34,950 bases of DNA from a bacterium (lineage in GTDB: Bacteria; Patescibacteriota; Minisyncoccia; Phycocordibacterales; JABMNX01). The notes under the pieces are model-generated. The model was not told the origin of the DNA. It did not search any database and saw only the letters and a program-made list of their open reading frames with translations. This document shows, piece after piece, positions 25,010 to 30,632 of the stretch; position 1 is the first letter of the stretch, and each line of letters opens with the position of its first letter. Location: the NCBI GenBank assembly GCA_002687905.1, contig NZBM01000001.1, positions 1-34,950 on the forward strand, written 5' to 3'. The translations under genes were made by a program, and so were the position numbers.

Positions 25010-25681
25010 ATGCAAGTGACCCTTAACTCAAGAAGGGCTTACTGGCTTGTAGACACTCTCATAGAGCGTCTAGAGAAAGGCTGGTACCCGTTTGACGTTG
25101 CCGAGGATGAACTTCCTCAAAATATGATTCCTCAAGAAATACGCGAGGACGAAGTAGAGTTTGCAAGATTTCTTTTCTACGTCTGCATCTATATGCGTGG
25201 CAGGATTAAGAGCAAAACTGTATTCAAGAACCTGCTTCGTATGAAAGAAGAGTACCCTAAACTCTTCTCCCCTGAAGACGCCGCTGAGATGAATAAAGAA
25301 GAAATCGCGGCTATTTTGGGAGAATTTGTCGGATGGGATAAAGACAACGCTGCAAAATTCTGGAAGGAAAATTCCAGACGTCTCGCTGTGTACTGGGATT
25401 CAAATCCATTAAGCGTCATCCGCGGCGTGCGGGACTACGACGAAGCAGTTGAGCGCTTCGCCAACTTAACGGAAGAGGGCCCGAAACAACTACCGACCTC
25501 CAGGGAGACCTGGGATTTCCACAGCCCGAGAAGTAGAACCGTGAGTTCTTCCTCGGACTGTAGTCTTTTACACTTCCTTATATCTAAAGCAGTCAACCTC
25601 GTGGTCATTTACCATCCCTGTCGCCTGCATGTGTGCGTAAATAATTGTCGAGCCCACAAATTTAAAGCCACGTTTTTTTAA
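25010..25681 (+). CDS. Unrecognised protein, probably C-terminally damaged
   Basis: I place the start at ATG 25010 (MQVTLNSRRAYWLVDTLIERL) because GGAGAG lies six bases before it; the track uses ATG 24998. Residues 1 to about 160 look like a real soluble alpha-helical protein (EVEFARFLFYVCIYMRGRIKSKTVFKNLLRMKEEYPKLFSPEDAAEMNKEEIAAILGEFVGWDKDNAAKFWKENSRRLAVYWDSNP). After LTEEGPKQLPTSRETWDF the sequence becomes Ser/Cys-rich and runs 114 bp antisense into tag, which is unlikely to be native coding. I suggest the original 3' end was lost. Function unknown; homologues would show where similarity ends. Confidence 0.55.
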   Translation: MQVTLNSRRAYWLVDTLIERLEKGWYPFDVAEDELPQNMIPQEIREDEVEFARFLFYVCIYMRGRIKSKTVFKNLLRMKEEYPKLFSPEDAAEMNKEEIAAILGEFVGWDKDNAAKFWKENSRRLAVYWDSNPLSVIRGVRDYDEAVERFANLTEEGPKQLPTSRETWDFHSPRSRTVSSSSDCSLLHFLISKAVNLVVIYHPCRLHVCVNNCRAHKFKATFF

Positions 25682-26122
25682 AGCCTTGCTCAATTCGTCC
25701 GACTCTTTACTGGTCGCTGGGATATCTTTTATACTCTTTCGCTTGTTTGTTATCGGATTTCCACCCACAAAGTTCCATATATACTTACTAAAAGTTCCAA
25801 ATTTCCTTTTTACCTCAAGAAATGCTTTTGCATTTGTTATGACCGCCTCAATCTTCAAACGATTTCTTATTATCCCTTCATTCTTTATTAATCGTTCTAC
25901 ATCTTTCTTTGTGTATTTTGAAATTTTGATTGGATCAAAATTAGAAAATGCCTTTCTATAGTTTTCACGTTTCTTTAGTACTGTCTCCCACGAAAGCCCT
26001 GCCTGCGCTCCTTCTAAAATTAGAAATTCAAACTGCAATTTATCATCATAAACTGGCACTCCCCACTCTTTGTCGTGATACTCAATCATTGACTCTCTTT
26101 CTGCCCATTCACACCTTTTCAT
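25568..26122 (-). CDS. tag: DNA-3-methyladenine glycosylase I
   Basis: Removes 3-methyladenine from DNA. The start at ATG 26122 (MKRCEWAERESMIEYHDKEWGVP) gives 184 residues, the family size; the track ORF begins six codons earlier, inside the promoter. The hallmark RCxWA....YHDxEWGxP start, FEFLILEGAQAGLSWETVLKKRENYRKAFSNFDP and the C-terminal KFVGSTIIYAHMQATGMVNDHEVDCF are all present. The zinc ligands (Cys4, His17 near the start; His and Cys in NDHEVDCF near the end) are in place. It starts six bases after a -10 box, so is probably leaderless. Confidence 0.96.
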   Translation of the reverse strand: MKRCEWAERESMIEYHDKEWGVPVYDDKLQFEFLILEGAQAGLSWETVLKKRENYRKAFSNFDPIKISKYTKKDVERLIKNEGIIRNRLKIEAVITNAKAFLEVKRKFGTFSKYIWNFVGGNPITNKRKSIKDIPATSKESDELSKALKKRGFKFVGSTIIYAHMQATGMVNDHEVDCFRYKEV

Positions 26123-26128
26123 TATGAG

Positions 26129-26134
26129 ACTATA
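26129..26134 (-). promoter_or_regulatory. -10 box of tag, leaderless start
   Basis: TATAGT-ctcata-ATG on the minus strand. A TTCACA 19 bases upstream (26154-26159) may be the -35. Confidence 0.6.
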
Positions 26135-26206
26135 CACCAATTGACTTACCTATTGTGAAAATGTTCATAAAATTGTAGGTTTTCATAAACAGATCAAGAG
26201 GTCATT

Positions 26207-26350
26207 ATGACTAGATCAAGTAGTTCCCCCCAGAAACCAAGATGGAAGCTGCTGATGTGGATCTTGGGTACGCTTGCCGCGCTCTGTCTTGCTTACCTGA
26301 CACTTCAAAAGATCGTCGAACAACTGTTTATCGACTTTGTGTTCTTCTAG
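26207..26350 (+). CDS. 47-residue membrane protein, missed by the ORF track
   Basis: MTRSSSSPQKPRWKLLMWILGTLAALCLAYLTLQKIVEQLFIDFVFF. A polar basic start is followed by one helix (LLMWILGTLAALCLAYLTL) and a short hydrophobic tail. AGAGGTC, five bases before the ATG, is a good ribosome site. The gene stands alone and ends 20 bases before a very strong terminator, which supports a real transcript. Family unknown; layout resembles the small membrane gene at 18518. Confidence 0.65.
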   Translation: MTRSSSSPQKPRWKLLMWILGTLAALCLAYLTLQKIVEQLFIDFVFF

Positions 26351-26369
26351 AGAGTCTCAAGTCGAAAAT

Positions 26370-26400
26370 GCCGGCCCCACGGGGCCGGCTTTTTCTTTTA
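26370..26400 (+). terminator. Strong intrinsic terminator
   Basis: GCCGGCCCC-ac-GGGGCCGGC followed by TTTTTCTTTT; 9-bp GC stem. It lies between the 47-residue gene and the convergent LamG gene. Confidence 0.95.
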
Positions 26401-26403
26401 TTC

Positions 26404-27459
26404 CTATAATCCCTTGCCAGTATCAAAAAGATTCTTTATCTCCGCAGCACTAAGAGCCACGTTATTTATCATCAGGTCATCGATAAAAAATGGATCAGAG
26501 AAAAACGAACTCGCCCCTACTTTTGTTCGATTAATTCTTATTTCATCAGTATTTTCTATACTCCCTATGGTTGGATCAGCAGAAGCAACCTCCCCCTCAG
26601 CTCCATCAAGGTAGAGCCTAATCACATCAGAAGACGCATCCCGCACTGCAGCAATGTGGTGCCAACCGGTGTCCCCACCAATGTTTGATATTACTTTTAC
26701 ACTTGCCGCTCGCGCTCCGTCAGAGATTCTAAACGAGGGATATCCGAGTTGGTCAATTCTTATGATAAAAGGACTGATTATGTTATCCGGCCCTTTGCCT
26801 ACAATCAATCTTTCCGTCTGCGGCCTTCCATCCCTCATAAACCAGAAAGATATAGTGTAACTCTCGCCTTCTTTTCCAAGATTAAGCGAACTTGAATGAG
26901 GGATACTTACGTAGTCATCATTGTTATCAAATTTAAGAGCACCTCCTAATATTCCTGTAGCCCAAGTAAAAAAGAAGTCTGCATTGAAAAGAGTTCCATC
27001 ATTTCCATTTTGAGATGAATCGGCAATGTTAGTCCCGGACCCATCATTAAACTTAAAATGACCAACCAGATTGCTTGCTTCGGGTTCAGGTTCTGGCTCG
27101 GGCTCTGGTGCCGGAGGTGTTGGTTCTGGTTCGGGCTCAGGTTCGGGTTCCGGCACTACAACCTCCGCTTCCTCTTCTTCTGCTGGAGTTTCTACTATAG
27201 GTTCTTCCTTAGGTTCTTCCTTAGGTTCTTCCTTAGGTTCTTGTTTTACCTCTTCTTTTGGTTCAGATTCTTTTTTCTCTTCTGTTTTGGGTGTGGTTAC
27301 TACCTTATTATCTTCTTTAGGCTCCTCTTTGGCAGAATCTTCAACTACTTCAGTATCTATCACTCCTTCTTCAACCGCAGAGTTACCGCCAAAAAACGCT
27401 ACCCAACCCGCAACTGCAATGAGTACAATAACTACCACTATAAGAGCGTTATTATTCAT
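26404..27459 (-). CDS. Membrane-anchored LamG (concanavalin-like) surface protein
   Basis: 351 residues. One N-terminal helix (ALIVVVIVLIAVAGWVAFF), then about 95 residues of low-complexity acidic/proline linker (repeated EPKE and PEPEPE), then a laminin-G-like jelly-roll domain from about residue 132 (LVGHFKFNDGSGTNIADSSQNGNDGTLFNADFF...GALKFDNNDDYVSIPHSSSLNL...YTISFWFMRD...GWHHIAAVRDASSDVIRLYLDG...IDDLMINNVALSAAEIKNL). Such domains bind sugars or other surface ligands; here probably at the cell surface on a stalk. Starts six bases after a perfect TATAAT, without a Shine-Dalgarno. Confidence 0.88.
   Translation of the reverse strand: MNNNALIVVVIVLIAVAGWVAFFGGNSAVEEGVIDTEVVEDSAKEEPKEDNKVVTTPKTEEKKESEPKEEVKQEPKEEPKEEPKEEPIVETPAEEEEAEVVVPEPEPEPEPEPTPPAPEPEPEPEPEASNLVGHFKFNDGSGTNIADSSQNGNDGTLFNADFFFTWATGILGGALKFDNNDDYVSIPHSSSLNLGKEGESYTISFWFMRDGRPQTERLIVGKGPDNIISPFIIRIDQLGYPSFRISDGARAASVKVISNIGGDTGWHHIAAVRDASSDVIRLYLDGAEGEVASADPTIGSIENTDEIRINRTKVGASSFFSDPFFIDDLMINNVALSAAEIKNLFDTGKGL
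27200..27243. repeat. 12-bp tandem repeat coding for EPKE units
   Basis: Unit GGTTCTTCCTTA repeated three to four times on the plus strand, encoding EPKE units of the stalk linker on the minus strand. It is an in-frame coding repeat, likely to vary in number by slippage. Confidence 0.8.
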
Positions 27460-27465
27460 AGGGGT

Positions 27466-27471
27466 ATTATA
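27466..27471 (-). promoter_or_regulatory. -10 box of the LamG gene, leaderless start
   Basis: TATAAT-acccct-ATG on the minus strand. Confidence 0.65.
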
Positions 27472-27513
27472 TCTCTAAATTTATATAGGGACTATCAATA
27501 AAGAAACAAAATC

Positions 27514-27521
27514 TATAGAAT
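27514..27521 (+). promoter_or_regulatory. -10 region of the ZIP gene
   Basis: TATAGAAT at 27514-27521 holds two overlapping -10 candidates (TATAGA, seven bases from the ATG; TAGAAT, five bases from it). No Shine-Dalgarno lies between. Confidence 0.45.
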
Positions 27522-27526
27522 AAGCT

Positions 27527-28276
27527 ATGCCTGAAATCTATGTATTGGTTATCGGAAGTGTCTTTCTTGTAAGCCTTATTTCTCTAGTCGGTATCTTTAC
27601 GCTCTCCTTCAGAACTAACGTTCTTGAGAGATATGTCTTTGTTTTTGTAAGTCTTGCTGTTGGGGCACTTCTTGGAGATGCTTTTATTCACCTCATTCCA
27701 GAATCTTTTGAAGCACTTAACGATACGACCTTAACTTCTCTTCTCATAATTTTAGGTCTTTTCATATTCTTCGTACTTGAGAAAGTGCTTCACTGGAATC
27801 ACGACCACAGGCTTCCAAAAAGTGGGCATTCAAATTTAAAACCGCTCGGTACTATGGCGCTTACTTCAGACGGAATCCACAATTTTCTTGACGGATTAAT
27901 AATCGGAGCAAGTTATCTTGTGAGTGTTGAGGTAGGAATTGCAACTACCATTGCTGTGATGCTTCACGAAATTCCACAAGAAATTGGGGATTTTGGGGTT
28001 CTTCTTCACGCCGGCTACAGCAAAATGCGTGCTCTTGCCCTCAATTTCTTTTCAGGGCTTCTTGCGGTTCTTGGTGCAATAGTTGTGCTTGTGTTTGGAG
28101 CAACAAGTAGCACGTTTATCTCCTACATCATTCCAATTGCCGCCGGTGGTTTTATATACATAGCCGTTGCAGATCTTATTCCAGAGCTTCAAAAGGTAAC
28201 TCGTATAAAAAGTTCCCTTATCCAAGTTACCGCAACTCTTGTAGGAGTTTTGGTAATGGGATTTCTTGCTTTATAG
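27527..28276 (+). CDS. ZIP family divalent metal transporter
   Basis: 249 residues with about eight helices. The metal-site motifs are in the expected helices: SDGIHNFLDGLIIGASYL (HNxxDG, helix IV) and AVMLHEIPQEIGDFGVLLHAGYS (HExPQExGD, helix V). The ZIP C-terminal half (GGFIYIAVADLIPEL) follows. The cytoplasmic loop carries His residues (HWNHDHRLPKSGHSN), common in ZIP proteins. Takes up zinc, iron or a similar metal; which one cannot be told. It probably starts from a leaderless or near-leaderless mRNA. Confidence 0.92.
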   Translation: MPEIYVLVIGSVFLVSLISLVGIFTLSFRTNVLERYVFVFVSLAVGALLGDAFIHLIPESFEALNDTTLTSLLIILGLFIFFVLEKVLHWNHDHRLPKSGHSNLKPLGTMALTSDGIHNFLDGLIIGASYLVSVEVGIATTIAVMLHEIPQEIGDFGVLLHAGYSKMRALALNFFSGLLAVLGAIVVLVFGATSSTFISYIIPIAAGGFIYIAVADLIPELQKVTRIKSSLIQVTATLVGVLVMGFLAL

Positions 28277-28283
28277 GTTCTCT

Positions 28284-28362
28284 AAAACGGAAAAGCCACC
28301 CGTGAAGGTGACATTTCCCGCCGTGCCCACTTACTTACCCGAAAGCAATCAAGCGAACACTG
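28284..28362 (-). ncRNA. Predicted small RNA with two tandem hairpins (about 78 nt)
   Basis: On the minus strand, hairpin 1 is GUGUUCGCUUGAUUGC-uuucgg-GUAAGUAAGUGGGCAC (28323-28360): 16 positions with one A-G mismatch and several G-U pairs. Two bases later hairpin 2 is CGGGAAA-u-GUCACC-uucacg-GGUGGC-UUUUCCG (28288-28320), then UUUU. The G-U pairs make the fold good only on this strand. A promoter lies just upstream. It does not match SRP, 6S, tmRNA or a riboswitch I can recall, and the overlapping ORF (28282-28650) is not credible. It is convergent with the ZIP gene. Confidence 0.65.
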
Positions 28363-28367
28363 AAAGA

Positions 28368-28395
28368 AGTTTATTCCTACAGAGAGAATAGTCAA
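28368..28395 (-). promoter_or_regulatory. Promoter of the double-hairpin RNA
   Basis: TTGACT (28390-28395), 16-bp spacer, TAAACT (28368-28373) on the minus strand. The expected start point is at the foot of hairpin 1. Confidence 0.6.
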
Positions 28396-28442
28396 CCGCC
28401 AGAAATAGCTAATTTCGGGGATTTCCTGTGAATTTCTTGTGG

Positions 28443-28485
28443 AAAATTTGCGACTCAACCGGTTGAGTCGCAAATTTTGGCTTAT
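28443..28485 (+). repeat. 36-bp perfect palindrome containing copy 2 of the 29-bp repeat
   Basis: AAAATTTGCGACTCAACC followed directly by its reverse complement (28443-28478), no loop. The right arm plus GGCTTA (28457-28485) is identical to the lemA leader repeat at 11362-11390. It lies upstream of tRNA-Gln and the double-hairpin RNA promoter is on its other side. Confidence 0.85.
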
Positions 28486-28530
28486 TAGAGCCCTTTTGTT
28501 TTGTATCTTTTTTAGGTATCCTGCTAACAT

Positions 28531-28604
28531 TGCCGGATCGTCTAATGGTAGGACACAGGTTTCTGGCACCTGTAATCTAGGTTCGAGCCCTAGTCCGGCA
28601 GCCA
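28531..28604 (+). tRNA. tRNA-Gln (anticodon CTG), CCA encoded
   Basis: TGCCGGATCGTCTAATGGTAGG...; acceptor TGCCGGA/TCCGGCA, D-arm with GG, anticodon arm CAGGT-TTCTGGC-ACCTG (anticodon CTG), T-arm CTAGGTTCGAGCCCTAG, discriminator G and encoded CCA. It lies on the plus strand just upstream of a small membrane gene. The antisense ORF over it is an artefact. Confidence 0.96.
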
Positions 28605-28648
28605 ACTTTTTACTATATAGCTTTGTTGTAAAAAACAGGAAAGAAAGC

Positions 28649-28960
28649 ATGCTTTTAAGGGCTACTAGAAATGCATTTCTCGCCGAGCTTTACATCATGT
28701 CGATTGTCTTTGTGATAAATAAGGCAGTCACGACGATCGAAGCGGCAAATGAAAATTCTCTTTTAATTCCCGTCGTAATTCTCTCACTCCTCGTCCTCTC
28801 TGTCTCTGTTATGGCTTATTTATTTCTCGCAGAGCCTCTACTTGCATACCTTGATGGTGGAAAAAAACGTGCTGCAAATCTATTTCTCTATACCATTTCT
28901 ATATTTGCAGCAATAACAGCGGTTATTTTTCTCATTCTACTTTCAAAGGTAGTAATCTAA
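28649..28960 (+). CDS. Small three-helix membrane protein, unknown function
   Basis: The track ORF runs through the tRNA; the real start is ATG 28649 (MLLRATRNAFLAELYIMSIVFVINKAV), preceded by ACAGGAAAG. 103 residues with three helices: an N-terminal amphipathic/hydrophobic segment, NSLLIPVVILSLLVLSVSVMAYLFLAEPLLAYL, and LFLYTISIFAAITAVIFLILLSKVVI. Between helices 2 and 3 is a short basic loop (DGGKKRAAN). A 5'-truncated paralogue follows at once. Family not recognised. Confidence 0.75.
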   Translation: MLLRATRNAFLAELYIMSIVFVINKAVTTIEAANENSLLIPVVILSLLVLSVSVMAYLFLAEPLLAYLDGGKKRAANLFLYTISIFAAITAVIFLILLSKVVI

Positions 28961-28962
28961 GG

Positions 28963-29115
28963 TTAGGCAGTCTTCTTTTCTTTGCAGAGCCACTGTTTCT
29001 CCTACTAGAGAGGAAAAAGAAACAAGCCGTTAATTTATTTCTCTCAACAATTGCTATTTTCGGACTCATAATTACCAGAGAGTTCCTCATTTTTCTAGCG
29101 AGAGTTTTCTCCTAA
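28963..29115 (+). pseudogene. 5'-truncated paralogue of the preceding small membrane gene
   Basis: Translating 28963-29115 gives LGSLLFFAEPLFLLLERKKKQAVNLFLSTIAIFGLIITREFLIFLARVFS and a stop. It aligns along its length with the C-terminal half of the upstream protein (YLFLAEPLLAYLDGGKKRAANLFLYTISIFAAITAVIFLILLSKVVI). There is no start codon and it is in another frame, so this is the remnant of a tandem duplicate. Its 3' end overlaps the last codons of the convergent hydrolase. Confidence 0.75.
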
Positions 29116-29947
29116 AGAAGTTCCTTAGTCGGTCATTAAAATCAAGCGGCAGCTCTCCATGAAAGCCTTGCTCTGGGAAATAGAACTCCGCCTTACTGTT
29201 TTGCTCAAGTGCCCTCTCGAGTCGCTTGGCGTGAGAAAAAGCAATCTGCTCGTCTTGTTTTGTGTGGATTATAAAGACCGGAATATTAAGCTTCACCGCC
29301 GCTTGCTCTGGCGAAAGACTAGCAACTGAAGTACCAAATAACATCTTCGACCACAGATTCATAAGTTCAACAAGCGGATATTTTAAAAGCGAGATGACTC
29401 TGTAAGATTCCCATCCGAGATGCCGTAAATCAGAGTACACAGCATATGAGGCGACAGCATTAATACGATCATCTTCTGCTGCGCTCACAATCCCGATCGC
29501 CCCGCCAAGCGAGAAGCCAAATACACCAATATGCTCGTAGCCTCGCTCCTTTACAAAGTCAGTTGCCACTTGCATATCTCCTCGCTCTTTTACACCGAGT
29601 GTTGTGTAAGCTCCCTCGCTGTTGCCGAAATGCCTCAAATCAAGAAGAAGGAGTGAAAAATCAGGATAGAGTGCCGAAGCTATGCTAAGCATGTCGGATT
29701 TCTCTGCGGGATAACCATGGAGAATGATGATTATTTTCCGAGACTCCTTTTGAGAATGAGTGAGCCAGCCTGAGAGAGTGATGTTGTCTTTGGTTTTAAT
29801 ACTCACTTCTTCATATGGGAGTGAATAGTCTTCAGGAGAAGCTCCTATGTTTATTTGAGGAGGATGAATAACAATCCAAAAACTCCAGATCGATACGCCA
29901 ATAAATCCTACAATAAAGATGAGTAAATATGTCATCCACTTACGCAT
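29087..29947 (-). CDS. Alpha/beta hydrolase, membrane-anchored
   Basis: 286 residues from ATG 29947 (MRKWMTYLLIFIVGFIGVSIWSFW); the track start at 29974 would lie upstream of the -10 box. One N-terminal helix anchors it, then an alpha/beta hydrolase domain: HGYPAEKSDM (oxyanion His-Gly), LLDLRHFGNSEG, nucleophile elbow GFSLGG, the acid in HTKQDEQI and the catalytic His in GFHGEL. This resembles the BEM46/FrsA-like extracellular-facing esterase group (Abhydrolase_1/Hydrolase_4). Substrate unknown. Confidence 0.88.
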   Translation of the reverse strand: MRKWMTYLLIFIVGFIGVSIWSFWIVIHPPQINIGASPEDYSLPYEEVSIKTKDNITLSGWLTHSQKESRKIIIILHGYPAEKSDMLSIASALYPDFSLLLLDLRHFGNSEGAYTTLGVKERGDMQVATDFVKERGYEHIGVFGFSLGGAIGIVSAAEDDRINAVASYAVYSDLRHLGWESYRVISLLKYPLVELMNLWSKMLFGTSVASLSPEQAAVKLNIPVFIIHTKQDEQIAFSHAKRLERALEQNSKAEFYFPEQGFHGELPLDFNDRLRNFFRRKLSLEK

Positions 29948-29955
29948 TACAATAC

Positions 29956-29961
29956 AGTATA
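29956..29961 (-). promoter_or_regulatory. -10 box of the hydrolase gene
   Basis: TATACT-gtattgta-ATG on the minus strand; leader of at most 2 bases, no Shine-Dalgarno. Confidence 0.5.
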
Positions 29962-30053
29962 TATTACCGCGCACACAATCTTTGAAAGACCAATTGAACC
30001 TAAAACTTGTACTTCTTTGAGAAGTATCAATGTGTGTTAAGAAATAGCTTCAA

Positions 30054-30084
30054 CTCCCCCAACGCAAGACCTTGCGTGGGGGAG
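30054..30084 (-). terminator. Hairpin after the small membrane gene, probable terminator
   Basis: CTCCCCCAACGCAAG-ac-CTTGCG-TGGGGGAG, adjacent to the stop codon at 30085. A long GC-rich stem, but the following minus-strand bases (TTGAAGCTATTTC) are not a clean T-run. Confidence 0.65.
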
Positions 30085-30276
30085 CTATATGAATATAGAT
30101 AAAACAAGGAAGAACACTCCAGAAACTAGCAGGCCTCGCGCGACCAGTAGTCTCCTAAAGTCTTCCATGCTGAACTGGTCAAGCCTATCCAATGGGTGCT
30201 CTTCGTATAGAAAAGCTGCAAGTACAGACAAAACGCCTGCAAACAATAAAAAATGTCTGGTACTCATTAGTCCCAC
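30085..30276 (-). CDS. Small two-helix membrane protein, unknown function
   Basis: I place the start at GTG 30276, because AAAGGAGG lies five bases before it; the next in-frame ATG is three codons on (MSTRHF). 63 residues: helix 1 (HFLLFAGVLSVLAAFLYEE), a charged loop (HPLDRLDQFSMEDFRRLLVA), helix 2 (RGLLVSGVFFLVLSIFI). The plus-strand ORFs at 30089 and 30192 are shadows. Like the other small membrane genes here it has a strong ribosome site and a hairpin right behind it. Confidence 0.7.
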   Translation of the reverse strand: MGLMSTRHFLLFAGVLSVLAAFLYEEHPLDRLDQFSMEDFRRLLVARGLLVSGVFFLVLSIFI

Positions 30277-30359
30277 AACATCCTCCTTTAAACCAGTTGG
30301 GCCAAACCGCACTTAAAAGTACCAGAAAATCCCTTGTTTTCAAGACAGCTTTAGACGAC

Positions 30360-30617
30360 CTATTTATTCTTATAACAATCTAGACACTTTAAGTTTCCAG
30401 TCTCTCGCGGCTGAAACGGAAGCTTTTTAATTTCTGCTCCGCAAGTACCGCATTTCCAATCCCCTTCAAACATTTTCTTCTCGCCTTGTGTTCCTCCTCC
30501 CGAATTTTTATTCTTAAAACAATCTATACAGAGAAGACCATCTGTTCTGTTTGGTTCAAAAGGTAATTCTGTAATCGCTTTATTACAACTGCTACAACTC
30601 CAATTTCCTTGATGCAT
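30360..30617 (-). CDS. Double zinc-ribbon CxxC protein
   Basis: 85 residues made of two tandem copies: WSCSSCNKAITELPFEPNRTDGLLCIDCFKNK and WKCGTCGAEIKKLPFQPRETGNLKCLDCYKNK, joined by a Gly/Lys linker. Each has CxxC ... CxxC, so each should bind one zinc. Similar single modules occur in Patescibacteria and related phyla as small zinc-ribbon proteins that may bind nucleic acids or proteins; no function can be assigned. A TATAAT lies nine bases before the ATG, directly after the pyrG stop. Confidence 0.85.
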   Translation of the reverse strand: MHQGNWSCSSCNKAITELPFEPNRTDGLLCIDCFKNKNSGGGTQGEKKMFEGDWKCGTCGAEIKKLPFQPRETGNLKCLDCYKNK

Positions 30618-30632
30618 AATCTGGTTATTATA

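Noticed and set aside
27200-27243. Short direct repeats considered as a CRISPR array
   Set aside because: Contiguous 12-bp coding repeats without spacers.
27058-27501. Two long plus ORFs (Gly/Ser-rich and Phe/Arg-rich)
   Set aside because: Shadows of the low-complexity stalk of the LamG protein.
28439-28648. N-terminal 70 residues of the 173-aa plus ORF
   Set aside because: They are the palindrome and the sense reading of tRNA-Gln; the ribosome site places the start at 28649.
28282-28650. Minus-strand 122-aa ORF ('...GLEPRLQVPETCVLPLDDPAML...')
   Set aside because: Antisense of tRNA-Gln plus the double-hairpin RNA; a common artefact.
29041-29115. Long convergent overlap as a dual-coding region
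   Set aside because: The plus-strand side is a start-less gene remnant, so only the hydrolase codes here.
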